A stretch of DNA of 31,819 nucleotides from Selenomonadaceae bacterium UBA3796 (GCA_002369175.1 DFES01000049.1:5490-37308); one strand, 5' to 3'; positions 15,769 through 23,671 are shown, counted from the stretch's first letter. Numbers and translations: made by a program. Notes: generated from the letters alone by a model not told the origin.

Positions 15769-17148
15769 TTATCCTTTTGGCATTGCCAGCTTCAATGCTT
15801 CCCCTATATTTTCCGCCCCATGGAGTTCAATGCCCTGCACATCATTTCGCAGCTGATTGTAATTTCGCATAGGAAGCACCACATGCCGAAACCCCAGGCG
15901 CTTCGCCTCACTGATCCGGACATCCGCCTGGCTTGCCGCCCGCACCTCACCGGAAAGTCCAACCTCGCCAAAGACAATGGTCTTGGGACGGATCCGACGA
16001 TTGGCAAAACTGGAGGCCATTGCAACACAGATGCCGAGATCTGCTGCAGGCTCATCAATCTTGATGCCGCCTGCCACCTTCACATAGACATCGCAGGCGC
16101 CAAGAGGCAGATGCACGCGCTTTTCCAACACGGCAAGCAGGAGCTGGATGCTCTTGATATCCACCGCATCGGAAGTGCGTCTTGGAGGCACATAGGGCGT
16201 CTGCGCCACCAGTGCCTGAAGCTCCACCAGAAGAGGGCGCGTTCCTTCTACCGTGGGAATCACCACAGTACCGGAATCTGCCTCTCTGTCCGACAGGAAG
16301 AGTTTCGATGCATCGGGAACATCCAGAAGCCCGGTCTCCCGCATCTCGAACAACCCCAGCTCATTCGTACTGCCAAAACGGTTTTTTACTGCGCGAAGCA
16401 CGCGGTACTGCGCATTGCGCTCCCCTTCAAAATAGAGCACCGTATCCACAATATGCTCCAGTACCCGCGGTCCTGCCAGATTTCCCTCTTTCGTCACATG
16501 ACCGATAACAAAGACTGCTATCCCCTTGGATTTCGCAATGCGCAGAAGCTCCACGGAACATTCCCTCACCTGTGACACGCTGCCGGGAGCGCTCTGCACA
16601 TCCGGGCGAAAAATCGTCTGAATGGAGTCAATGACAAGAACCTCCGGCTTTACGTCGTTCACATGACGTTCCATGGTTTCCAGGTTCGTTTCGCTTGCCA
16701 CCAGCAGTTTGTCTGCCAGGGCATTCAGGCGTCCTGCCCGCATGCGCACTTGGCGGGTGCTTTCCTCTCCCGTTACGTAGAGCACGGTCTTTCCCCTGCA
16801 GGCGACATTCGCACAGACCTTGAGGGTCAGACTGGACTTTCCGACGCCGGGATCTCCTACGATGAGCACCATAGAGCCCGGTATGATGCCGCCTCCCAAT
16901 ACTCTATCCAACTCCAAGGAGCCTGTGGAGAATCGGGGAAGATCCTCCACCTCCACCTCTGTAATGGACCTGGGCTTCTGTGCATCCGACAAACCGAGGC
17001 GAAGTCCGCCTCCCGTAGCAGCCTCCGATGTCATGACTTCTTCCGCCATGGTATTCCATGCGCCGCAACCGGGGCATTTCCCCAGCCATTTCATTGCCTC
17101 ATAGCCGCACTCCTGGCATACATATACTGTTTTTTTCCGTTTCGGCAT
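15769..17148 (-). CDS. radA: DNA repair protein RadA (Sms)
   Basis: A RecA-like ATPase with a Lon-like domain that promotes branch migration in recombination. The zinc finger is Cys11, Cys14, Cys25 and Cys28. Walker A is GDPGVGKS (98-105), the RadA-specific KNRFGS lies at 255-260, and the Lon-type C-terminal domain follows (GGIKIDEPAADLGI, FGEVGLSGEVR). The length of 459 residues is normal. The start has GGGGAAG upstream, inside the end of the 44-residue ORF at 17153-17287. The clpC-radA order is shared with Bacillus subtilis, but here a carboxypeptidase, not disA, comes next. Confidence 0.97.
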   Translation of the reverse strand: MPKRKKTVYVCQECGYEAMKWLGKCPGCGAWNTMAEEVMTSEAATGGGLRLGLSDAQKPRSITEVEVEDLPRFSTGSLELDRVLGGGIIPGSMVLIVGDPGVGKSSLTLKVCANVACRGKTVLYVTGEESTRQVRMRAGRLNALADKLLVASETNLETMERHVNDVKPEVLVIDSIQTIFRPDVQSAPGSVSQVRECSVELLRIAKSKGIAVFVIGHVTKEGNLAGPRVLEHIVDTVLYFEGERNAQYRVLRAVKNRFGSTNELGLFEMRETGLLDVPDASKLFLSDREADSGTVVIPTVEGTRPLLVELQALVAQTPYVPPRRTSDAVDIKSIQLLLAVLEKRVHLPLGACDVYVKVAGGIKIDEPAADLGICVAMASSFANRRIRPKTIVFGEVGLSGEVRAASQADVRISEAKRLGFRHVVLPMRNYNQLRNDVQGIELHGAENIGEALKLAMPKG

Positions 17149-17152
17149 CCCA

Positions 17153-17287
17153 TCACTTCCCCGCCAGTTTTCTCATGAGGCGCAGGCTCCATCTGCCGAG
17201 CCACACAACCGCCCAAAAAATATTCAACAGGAAGTTGAGAAGCTTCCCTGCCAAACCTTGCGGCTCCAACTTATTCTGCCGATACAT
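17153..17287 (-). CDS. 44-residue membrane-type small protein between clpC and radA
   Basis: The junction of clpC and radA holds an ATG frame of 44 residues that reads MYRQNKLEPQGLAGK, then a hydrophobic stretch LLNFLLNIFWAVVWLG, then a basic end RWSLRLMRKLAGK. Its ATG (17285-17287) overlaps the last codons of clpC in another frame, and GGAGG lies 6 bases upstream, a strong site that clpC itself does not need. Its stop (17153-17155) is 4 bases before the radA ATG. Position, spacing and a single membrane-type helix with flanking positive charges support a real gene. I know no named family for it. Confidence 0.6.
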   Translation of the reverse strand: MYRQNKLEPQGLAGKLLNFLLNIFWAVVWLGRWSLRLMRKLAGK

Positions 17288-19778
17288 CAAGAACCTCCAT
17301 CACAGGTTCCTTTGCCGGGGAAGCCTTGGGTTGCTTTTTCACAAAAATCAGCGCATTTCCTGCCTTTTTCACATATATGATGTCCCCCGCCCCGAATTCT
17401 CCGCCCAAAAGACAGGCGGCAATCTCATCCTCCACCATCCGCTGGATGGCTCGTTTAAGGGGACGTGCACCGTATTTGAAATCCGTTCCCTGTTCCACCA
17501 GAAGCATCTTGGCTGCAGGGCTGAATTCCAGGCCGATTTCCTTTTCCCGCAGACGTTTCTTCACATCTCCCAGCAGAATGTCAACGATTTTCGCAAGTTC
17601 CGGCTTGCCCAGAGGATGAAACACAAGCATCTCGTCCACCCGGTTCAGGAATTCCGGCTTGAAGACGCGGCGGACTTCCTCCATCACCTTCTTTTTCGCC
17701 GTTTCATGCTGCTCCTCATCAGACTCCTCCTTTGCTGCAAAGCCCATGGTGCCAGAGGATTGCTTCAGGAGATTCGCCCCTGCGTTGGAGGTCATGATGA
17801 TGACCGTATTCCGAAAATCAACAGTGCGTCCCTGCCCATCCGTGAGACGTCCGTCCTCCAATACCTGCAGAAGAATGTTGAATACGTCGGGATCCGCCTT
17901 CTCAATCTCATCCAGAAGGATGATGGAATATGGATGACGGCGCACTGCGTCTGTGAGCTGACCCCCTTCCTCATATCCGACATAGCCCGGCGGTGCTCCC
18001 ACCATGCGGGAGACGGAATACTTCTCCATGTACTCGGACATATCAAAGCGGACAATGGCATCTTCGCTGTCAAAAAGCGCCGCAGCCAAGGCTCTTGCCA
18101 GTTCCGTCTTTCCCACGCCTGTAGGCCCCAGGAACAGGAAGGAGCCGATGGGGCGTTTGGGATCCCTGAGTCCTGCGCGAGCCCTGCGCACTGCCTTGGA
18201 AATGGCAGTCACAGCCTCCGTCTGCCCGACAACACGCTGGCTCAAGGTTTTTTCCATATTCAGCAGACGCTCCGACTCCTTGGCAGCAATCTGCTTCACG
18301 GGAATTCCCGTCCAAAGTGCCACTACATCCGCAATGTCCTCTGAGGTCACCGTGATGTGATTCATTTCCCGTTTTTCCCACTTCCGACGAGCCGCCTCCA
18401 GTTCCTCACGAACATGCAGTTCGTCGTCGCGGATTTTCGCAGCCCGTTCGTACTCCTGAGCTGTAATCGCAGCTTCCTTCTCGCATCCGAGCCGCTGAAG
18501 CTTCTCTTCCATCTCCTTTACGTCCGCAGGCTGGGAAACCGTCTTCATGCGCACCATGGAAGCCGCCTCGTCCATGAGATCAATGGCCTTGTCCGGCAGG
18601 AACCGATCCGCAATGTAGCGGTGGGAAAGCTTTACGCTGGCTTCCAGAGCCTCATCCTGGATTTTTGCCCGATGAAAGGCTTCGTATTTGTCCCGAAGCC
18701 CCTTCAGTATCTCAAGGGCATTCTCCACCGTGGGTTCCTCCACCATGATGGTCTGGAAGCGCCGGGAAAGCGCTGCATCCTTCTCCAGATGCTTCTTGTA
18801 TTCGTCCAAAGTCGTTGCACCGATGATCTGTATCTCCCCGCGGGAAAGGGCAGGCTTCAGGATATTGGCGGCATCCAGTGCCCCCTCTGCCGCACCGGCT
18901 CCCACCAGCGTATGCATCTCATCAATGAAAAGAATGACATCTTCCGATTTTATGATTTCTTCAATAACGCCTTTCAGGCGCTCCTCGAACTCCCCCCGGT
19001 ACTTGGCTCCGGCCACCAGAGTCGCCATGGAGAGGGAAACGACCCGTTTTTTCTGGAGCATATGGGGAACGCTGCCCTGGACAATGCGCTGGGCAAGCCC
19101 CTCTGCGATAGCCGTTTTCCCAACCCCTGGCTCCCCGATGAGGATGGGGTTGTTCTTTGTGCGACGGGAAAGAATCTGTATGACACGCTGGATCTCTCCC
19201 TTCCGCCCGATCACGGGATCCATCTTGTCCTGACGGGCAAGCTCATTGAGATTGCGCCCGTATTTGTTCAAAAGCGGCGTCGCCTTTGCTCCCCCCGAGC
19301 CGCCTTTTTGAGAACCGGAAGGCGCATTGCCCTGAGCAGTGCCGCCCAGAAGCGCCAGAACATCCCCGCGAAGGTCCTCCAGATTCGTCCCCAGAGCCGT
19401 AAGCACTTTCACTGCAGCGCATTCCGGCTCGTTCAGGATACTCAGAAGAATATGCTCCGTACCGATGTAATTATGCCCCAGTGCCTGCGCCTCTCCCACC
19501 GTCATTTCCATGACATGTTTGGCAATCGGCGTGTAGTAAGGATTGTCCGCAGGATAAGATGCATCATTCACACCGCTTCCCTCCAGCTGATGGAGCACCA
19601 TAGCAAAGTCCAGTCCTCTCCCCGCAAGAGCCCTTGCCGCAACGCCGCCGCGTTCGTGGAGAAGGCCCAGCAGCAGATGCTCTGTACCGATATAGTCCTG
19701 CTCCATTTCCTGGGCTTGGTACTGGGCAAACTCAATGGCCTTGATTGCCCGATTCGTAAAGCGATTTCTCGTACTCAT
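17271..19778 (-). CDS. clpC: ATP-dependent Clp protease ATPase subunit ClpC
   Basis: An Hsp100 unfoldase that feeds proteins to ClpP and, with the McsB system, degrades proteins marked by arginine phosphorylation. The 835 residues show two N-terminal Clp repeats (about 1-145, IGTEHLLLGLL and IGTEHILLSIL). Next come the first AAA+ domain with Walker A GEPGVGKT (215-222), a UVR-type middle domain (EKEAAITAQEYERAAKIRD), and the second AAA+ domain with GPTGVGKT and GAPPGYVGYEEGG. A typical D2-small end follows. It starts 16 bases after the mcsB stop. A small ORF overlaps its last codons. Confidence 0.97.
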   Translation of the reverse strand: MSTRNRFTNRAIKAIEFAQYQAQEMEQDYIGTEHLLLGLLHERGGVAARALAGRGLDFAMVLHQLEGSGVNDASYPADNPYYTPIAKHVMEMTVGEAQALGHNYIGTEHILLSILNEPECAAVKVLTALGTNLEDLRGDVLALLGGTAQGNAPSGSQKGGSGGAKATPLLNKYGRNLNELARQDKMDPVIGRKGEIQRVIQILSRRTKNNPILIGEPGVGKTAIAEGLAQRIVQGSVPHMLQKKRVVSLSMATLVAGAKYRGEFEERLKGVIEEIIKSEDVILFIDEMHTLVGAGAAEGALDAANILKPALSRGEIQIIGATTLDEYKKHLEKDAALSRRFQTIMVEEPTVENALEILKGLRDKYEAFHRAKIQDEALEASVKLSHRYIADRFLPDKAIDLMDEAASMVRMKTVSQPADVKEMEEKLQRLGCEKEAAITAQEYERAAKIRDDELHVREELEAARRKWEKREMNHITVTSEDIADVVALWTGIPVKQIAAKESERLLNMEKTLSQRVVGQTEAVTAISKAVRRARAGLRDPKRPIGSFLFLGPTGVGKTELARALAAALFDSEDAIVRFDMSEYMEKYSVSRMVGAPPGYVGYEEGGQLTDAVRRHPYSIILLDEIEKADPDVFNILLQVLEDGRLTDGQGRTVDFRNTVIIMTSNAGANLLKQSSGTMGFAAKEESDEEQHETAKKKVMEEVRRVFKPEFLNRVDEMLVFHPLGKPELAKIVDILLGDVKKRLREKEIGLEFSPAAKMLLVEQGTDFKYGARPLKRAIQRMVEDEIAACLLGGEFGAGDIIYVKKAGNALIFVKKQPKASPAKEPVMEVLDVSAE

Positions 19779-19794
19779 ATTTCAACCTCGTTTG

Positions 19795-20886
19795 TCAAGA
19801 AGCCCTGCTCCCGGCGGCTCCATGTTCCGACAGAGCTTTTCGGACGACATTGGCCCGCATCCTGTCCACCTCGTTGCCGGACATATTCTCATTACCCGCC
19901 AGGTTCTGCAAATAACTGGTGCGGCTGCCGATGAGGATTTCGGAGAAGCACTGTGCCCCCACCTCATCTATGAACCCCATATCAATGCCCAGGCGCACCT
20001 TGCTCAAGAGATCCAGCACCTCCTTTTCCGAAAGAATGCGGGCATGGCACAGAACTCCATAAGCGCGCCAAACGGAATCTTCCAGCTGATCCTTTCGATA
20101 GAGTTCCAGCGCCTTGCGTGCGCGGCGTTCATGGGAGACGATCTCCTTTACGGCACTCTTGAGATTCCCTATGATTTCTTCCTCGGAGAACCCCAATGTC
20201 AATTGATTCGATATCTGGAAGATATTTCCCTGCCACTCCTTGTCATCTTCTCCGTAAGAAGCCCGGATGGAAAGCCCCAACTGCTGGGAAATGTTGATGA
20301 TATTGTTGATGTTCCTCGTGTAGACCAATCCCGGAAGATGCAGGAGCACAGAAGCCCTAAGCCCCGTCCCAAGATTTGTCGGACAGGAAGTAAGATAACC
20401 CATCTTTTCATCAAAAGCCACATCCAGACGCGACTCCACGAGATCATCAATACCGGATGCCAGAGCGAGGGGAGCATCCAGATCCAGTCCATTCACCGTG
20501 CACTGGATGCGCAAATGATCCTCCTCGTTCACCATAATGCTCACATGGCGGCTCTCGCTGATGAAGGCCACCCGATGCTGGGTATTTTTCAAAAAGTTCC
20601 AAGTAGCAAGGCTTTTTTCCACCAGAACCTTGCGCTCCAGAGATGTCGCCTTGTCCATATCCACCACATCAAAGGGCTGCCGCACAGCCAGTTCCATCTC
20701 CGGCATAATAGATGCAGCCATCTCCTGCACCTTCGCAAGCTGATTGAAATCCGCGCGGTTTGGGAAGGGAATCCCGCGAAAATTCCGCGCCAGGCGGATC
20801 CGGCTGGAGAGTACCACATCGCCTTCCCTTCCGCCAATATTCAGCCAAGGCAGATCCGTGCTGCTGAAAAGATCACCGATCGCCAT
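19795..20886 (-). CDS. mcsB: Protein arginine kinase McsB
   Basis: Phosphorylates arginine side chains, marking damaged proteins for ClpC-ClpP and inactivating CtsR under heat. It belongs to the guanido-kinase family: SSRIRLARN near the start for ATP binding, IMVNEEDHLRIQ for the active-site region, SCPTNLGTGLRASV and the final RTSYLQNLAGNE segment. From the ATG at 20886 it has 363 residues, the usual size; a longer upstream frame has no family support. The start has AAGGAGG 8 bases before it and overlaps the end of mcsA by 14 bases, a sign of coupling with its activator. Confidence 0.96.
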   Translation of the reverse strand: MAIGDLFSSTDLPWLNIGGREGDVVLSSRIRLARNFRGIPFPNRADFNQLAKVQEMAASIMPEMELAVRQPFDVVDMDKATSLERKVLVEKSLATWNFLKNTQHRVAFISESRHVSIMVNEEDHLRIQCTVNGLDLDAPLALASGIDDLVESRLDVAFDEKMGYLTSCPTNLGTGLRASVLLHLPGLVYTRNINNIINISQQLGLSIRASYGEDDKEWQGNIFQISNQLTLGFSEEEIIGNLKSAVKEIVSHERRARKALELYRKDQLEDSVWRAYGVLCHARILSEKEVLDLLSKVRLGIDMGFIDEVGAQCFSEILIGSRTSYLQNLAGNENMSGNEVDRMRANVVRKALSEHGAAGSRAS

Positions 20887-21421
20887 CTGCCTCGCCTCCT
20901 TCCTGCTGGTCAAGTTTCTTCTCCAATGTGCGGATCCGGTCACGGTACTCCGCAGCTTTCTCGTATTCCTCCTGACGGACAGCCTCCTGCAGTTTTCTGC
21001 GAAGGACTTCACTCTCATGTTTCAGTTCCAGTGCCCCGCCGGAGCGATGAGGTATCTTCCCGCTGTGGACGCTGGAGCCGTGTACGCGCCGAAGCAGCGG
21101 CTCCAATTGCTGGCGAAAAGTATCATAGCATACAGAGCAGCCGATTTTCCCCGTTTGCTGAAAATCCTGATAGCTCATTCCACAATTCGGGCACACCAGT
21201 TCATGATGCCTCGCCGGTGCGCTCTCCTCCCCCTCGGCAGCGCTGCTGAACACGCCCTTCAGGAAATCGTTCACTGACATGCTCTTTTCCCTGGAGGTAA
21301 ACATCGTCGTCCCATAGCCGGAAGCGCATTCCTCACAGAGATTCTTCTCGATTCTCCCATCGGGCCCGATTTGCATGATATGAATATGGGCCTCATTTTT
21401 TCCGCATTCATCACAAACCAT
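20873..21421 (-). CDS. mcsA: McsA, zinc-binding activator of McsB
   Basis: McsA stimulates McsB kinase activity and works with CtsR and ClpC. The 182 residues show four CxxC pairs, Cys3/6, Cys29/32, Cys77/80 and Cys95/98, which form the zinc sites, and a C-terminal UVR motif at about 137-172 (LRRKLQEAVRQEEYEKAAEY). The ATG at 21421 is chosen because the family begins with a short residue run before the first CxxC and AAGG lies 8 bases upstream. A GTG at 21430 would touch the ribosome site. It starts 14 bases after the ctsR stop. Confidence 0.95.
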   Translation of the reverse strand: MVCDECGKNEAHIHIMQIGPDGRIEKNLCEECASGYGTTMFTSREKSMSVNDFLKGVFSSAAEGEESAPARHHELVCPNCGMSYQDFQQTGKIGCSVCYDTFRQQLEPLLRRVHGSSVHSGKIPHRSGGALELKHESEVLRRKLQEAVRQEEYEKAAEYRDRIRTLEKKLDQQEGGEADGDR

Positions 21422-21434
21422 AACATCCACCTTC

Positions 21435-21887
21435 CTAAGAAAAATTCTCCAATGTGAGAAGCATTGCCTTCAAAAGCCGCACCCGTTCCTGAGCAGGCAT
21501 CGTCGGCGACTGATACGCCGCAGAAATCACCTGCATCATGAGAGCCGCCTCCCGGTTCGTAATCATCTGATGCTGGAGAAGATACCGAACCATGGACTGC
21601 ACCTCGGGAAATTCCGTCTTTTCATTGATTTTTCCCAGCATATCCTGATAGACGAGATTATTCAAGGGAATCTGAACAATTCGGATATACCCCCCCAGTC
21701 CGCGCCGGGATTCCACGACGAAGCCCTTGTCCTGGGTGAACCTTGTGGACAGCACATAGCTAATCTGGGACGGCGCACAGGAAATCTTGTCCGCAATGTC
21801 CGTCCGGCGAAGCTCTACTTTTCCGTCCTGCTTTGTTGCAAGCTGGCGCAGGATGTATTCCTCAATCAAATCTGCAATGTTGCTCAT
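21435..21887 (-). CDS. ctsR: Heat-shock repressor CtsR
   Basis: A dimeric repressor of clp genes that leaves DNA when heat or McsB acts on it. The 150-residue protein has the winged-helix N-domain (MSNIADLIEEYIL, LRRTDIADKISCAPSQISYVL, then SRRGLGGYIRI with the RGGGG-like wing) and the C-terminal dimer domain. The wing reads RRGLGGYIRI, where the Bacillus subtilis protein has a tetraglycine loop that senses heat; this loop is shorter in glycine. The ATG at 21887 follows AAGGTG by 6 bases. It is the first gene of the operon and lies just behind its own operator. Confidence 0.96.
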   Translation of the reverse strand: MSNIADLIEEYILRQLATKQDGKVELRRTDIADKISCAPSQISYVLSTRFTQDKGFVVESRRGLGGYIRIVQIPLNNLVYQDMLGKINEKTEFPEVQSMVRYLLQHQMITNREAALMMQVISAAYQSPTMPAQERVRLLKAMLLTLENFS

Positions 21888-21908
21888 ACGTATCACCTTC
21901 ATAAACGT

Positions 21909-21932
21909 CATTGACTATTTGACCTTTTGTCT
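21909..21932 (-). promoter_or_regulatory. CtsR-like operator, three 8-bp direct repeats
   Basis: On the minus strand three adjacent 8-mers read AGACAAAA (21925-21932), GGTCAAAT (21917-21924) and AGTCAATG (21909-21916). The two inner units match the CtsR heptad RGTCAAA with one or no mismatch. They start 4 bases after the -10 element and cover the expected transcription start, a position fit for repression. The published Bacillus spacing repeats every 10 bases, whereas these repeat every 8. Confidence 0.7.
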
Positions 21933-21935
21933 CTT

Positions 21936-21965
21936 ATTATAACGCAAATACTTCCCTTTTGCCAA
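21936..21965 (-). promoter_or_regulatory. Promoter of the ctsR operon
   Basis: On the minus strand TTGGCA (21960-21965) and a perfect TATAAT (21936-21941) are separated by 18 bases. The predicted start falls inside the CtsR-like repeats, about 40 bases before the ctsR ATG. Confidence 0.75.
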
Positions 21966-21978
21966 GAGCAAAAATTCC

Positions 21979-22185
21979 TTATTTCTTCCGTATGATCTGA
22001 AACACGCGGCGTACAGCATAGCGCAAAAAAACAAACAACAGGAAAATCCTCAGCATATGATAGCCGGCATAAAGCCCCTTCCAAAGGTAGAAGACAAAAA
22101 AGATGACTGCTCCTGCGAGGCAGACATACAGCAGAAACTCCAAAGGTTCCGCCGCATGGAGCCTTTGGCGGATTTTCTCCAACAT
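21979..22185 (-). CDS. Small two-helix membrane protein
   Basis: From the ATG at 22185, with GGGGGAG 8 bases before it, the frame gives 68 residues. A charged start (MLEKIRQRLHAAEP) leads to a hydrophobic segment at about 16-36 (FLLYVCLAGAVIFFVFYLW), a short link, a second hydrophobic segment at about 45-56 (LRIFLLFVFLRYA) and a basic end (RRVFQIIRKK). I do not recognise a family. A longer frame back to 22290 exists but has no ribosome site. It lies 108 bases after the DapF-like gene on the same strand and just before the ctsR promoter. Confidence 0.65.
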   Translation of the reverse strand: MLEKIRQRLHAAEPLEFLLYVCLAGAVIFFVFYLWKGLYAGYHMLRIFLLFVFLRYAVRRVFQIIRKK

Positions 22186-22273
22186 ATTGACATCTCCCCC
22201 ACAATAAAGATGCTCCCTCTCAGGGAAACAGGCATCAACCGCCCGTTTCTCCAAAAGGGAGCCATATAAGAAG

Positions 22274-22305
22274 GCCGTTATGAATAACATTATTCAAGCA
22301 ACGGC
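22274..22305. repeat. Inverted repeat at the end of the DapF-like gene
   Basis: GCCGTT (22274-22279) pairs with AACGGC (22300-22305), and an inner GAATAA/TTATTC pair extends the fold. The stop codon of the DapF-like gene lies inside it. There is no T tract on the minus strand beyond CTTCTT, so a terminator is possible but weak; the hairpin might also protect the 3' end of the message. Confidence 0.45.
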
Positions 22306-22701
22306 TGAGGATGCTTTGTCACAAGCCTTGAGTCTTCCAAGGAAATGATCCGTCAAACGAACTTCGAAGGATGAAACCGGACTGCCGGCAACGGTCAATG
22401 CTTCGTCACCAAGATTTCTGACAAGTTCAGCGGCATTGGCAAGGATTCCTTCCTTCCGCAGATAATGGGCAAGGACGACATAAGCATCCCTGTCTGCTGC
22501 GCGAACCTCACCGTTGGATGTGTACAAGCGGAAGGACGGCTCCTGGCTGCTTCCCGTGAACACCATCACCCGATCGGCTCCTACGCCCTTCTTGTAGTGA
22601 GCCAGCAGGCGAACAGCTTCCATGCCCGGCATGTAATCGCGAATACCGTTGATTACCATGTATTCTACGTCATTGACAATATAATTCCTCACGACCATCA
22701 T
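22294..22701 (-). CDS. DapF-like half protein lacking the catalytic cysteine
   Basis: The 135 residues align with the N-terminal half of the DapF encoded at 9196-10023. GVGADRV occupies residues 39-45, exactly where DapF has GIGADGV, and the next segment (FRLYTSNGE ... AHYLRKEG) matches DapF FRMRIFNTDGSE ... ARYLYDNG without gaps from residue 58. The DapF motif MCGNG is replaced by ADRDA, so the catalytic Cys71 is an Asp at residue 70. There is no second half and no second cysteine. It cannot be an epimerase by the known mechanism. The start (MMVVRN) at 22701 has GGAGG 8 bases upstream. Function unknown. Confidence 0.75.
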   Translation of the reverse strand: MMVVRNYIVNDVEYMVINGIRDYMPGMEAVRLLAHYKKGVGADRVMVFTGSSQEPSFRLYTSNGEVRAADRDAYVVLAHYLRKEGILANAAELVRNLGDEALTVAGSPVSSFEVRLTDHFLGRLKACDKASSAVA

Positions 22702-22798
22702 GACAACCGCCTCCAATGTATCCAAGGTATCCTCGCGGATCCGTAACGAAGCAAAAGCTCAAACATGCACCCGCCTCGTTATCTCTCTGATGGTCTTT

Positions 22799-22826
22799 AT
22801 TATACCAAGCATTTTTGTCCTGTAAA
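22799..22826 (-). promoter_or_regulatory. Promoter of the DapF-like gene
   Basis: On the minus strand TTTACA (22821-22826) and TATAAT (22799-22804) are separated by 16 bases. The predicted start leaves a leader of about 90 bases. It shows that the DapF-like gene, and probably the membrane-protein gene after it, is transcribed on its own and is not a fossil. Confidence 0.7.
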
Positions 22827-22897
22827 ACGAATAAAATGCCTTTTATATTGCAAAAAATGACATCCAATTTTGGCAGGAATGACGAAAGGGCAGCATT

Positions 22898-23479
22898 TCA
22901 TGATTCACAGCAAAATTGTCTGATTTCCGGCAAACGCTTATATAGATGCTTCCCCTGACAATCGGTATCGTTGAGGTTCCGATGACCGACAATGGCACCT
23001 TTTTCCCTTGGATTCAAATGATATTTTTGACAAAACCACCGGCAAAGTTCCTTCACCGAATCCATTTGCGCATCTGTCGGCTTCCCTAAGTTGAAATTTC
23101 CCGCCAGGCAAATCCCAATGGACGTCTTGTTATGCCCCTGTGCATGGGCGCCTACCATGTCAGGACGCCGGCTCTGCTCGATCATACCGTTTTTCCGGAT
23201 CAGATAGTGGTAGCCAATCCCCGCCCATTTGTTGGTTTCCTGGTGAAACTTATGAATGTCGGCCGCCGTAGAATCCTTGTCTTTCCCTGGGAACCCCGTG
23301 TGATGTATCACCAGGAATTCTGTGGCTTTCCGCGGCTCGTATTCCGTAAACTGGAAAAACCACTTGTATATCATCGGTTCATAATATGCCGCTGCCTCAA
23401 CACGCATGATTTCTCTGCTGCCCACCATAAGCCCCAGAAGGGAAGCGGCGCCCATGCGCAGAAAATCCCGTCGATTCAT
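22898..23479 (-). CDS. Tat-exported N-acetylmuramoyl-L-alanine amidase (Amidase_2/PGRP type)
   Basis: Cuts the bond between muramic acid and L-alanine in peptidoglycan. The N-terminus is a twin-arginine signal (NRRDFLRMGAASLLGLMVG), so the folded protein is probably exported by Tat. The catalytic domain follows with zinc ligands His59 (VIHHTG), His166 (GHRNLND) and Cys174 (DCQG), plus the family segments WAGIGYHYLI and SIGICLAGNF. It has 193 residues with no separate wall-binding domain. GGGAGG lies 7 bases before the ATG. A terminator-like hairpin sits directly upstream, so its transcription start is unclear. Cell-wall recycling or remodelling is inferred. Confidence 0.9.
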   Translation of the reverse strand: MNRRDFLRMGAASLLGLMVGSREIMRVEAAAYYEPMIYKWFFQFTEYEPRKATEFLVIHHTGFPGKDKDSTAADIHKFHQETNKWAGIGYHYLIRKNGMIEQSRRPDMVGAHAQGHNKTSIGICLAGNFNLGKPTDAQMDSVKELCRWFCQKYHLNPREKGAIVGHRNLNDTDCQGKHLYKRLPEIRQFCCES

Positions 23480-23498
23480 GTAAATACCTCCCTATCGT

Positions 23499-23535
23499 GC
23501 AAAAACACCGGCAAAACAATCGCCGGTGTCTTTGC
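23499..23535 (-). terminator. Terminator-like hairpin just before the amidase gene
   Basis: GCAAAAACACCGGC (23499-23512) pairs with 23522-23535 over 14 positions with a single wobble, around a 9-base loop. On the minus strand the stem passes into T5 and then directly into the amidase ribosome site. It could end the LPP20-like transcript, or act as an attenuator for the amidase, since no promoter fits in the 19 bases between hairpin and ATG. Confidence 0.75.
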
Positions 23536-23650
23536 TTTCGCTATCCTATTGTCCAAATCCTTTTTCCTGTGGATCTGTCCAGCAAATGCTTCGTTTTTGC
23601 GGGTTTTGGAACGGAAGCCCCACGCATTCTGCTTCGACAACCTAAACTCC

Positions 23651-23671
23651 GTGCGAAACAGTGTTTCGCAC
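23651..23671. repeat. 21-bp perfect palindrome
   Basis: The half GTGCGAAACA (23651-23660) is repeated inverted at 23662-23671 around a single central G. It lies in the 233-base region between the LPP20-like gene and the amidase. It could be an operator for a dimeric regulator or a stable RNA hairpin. It has no T tract. The core GCGAAACA differs from the Bacillus LexA half-site GAAC. Confidence 0.7.

Noticed and set aside
23530..23650. c-di-GMP or other known riboswitch upstream of the amidase
   Set aside because: Some GCAAAG and CCGG words recall parts of GEMM elements, but the conserved core order is absent.
23651..23671. LexA box
   Set aside because: The palindrome GTGCGAAACA has GAAAC where the Bacillus box needs GAAC and lacks the usual spacing, so I report it only as a palindrome.
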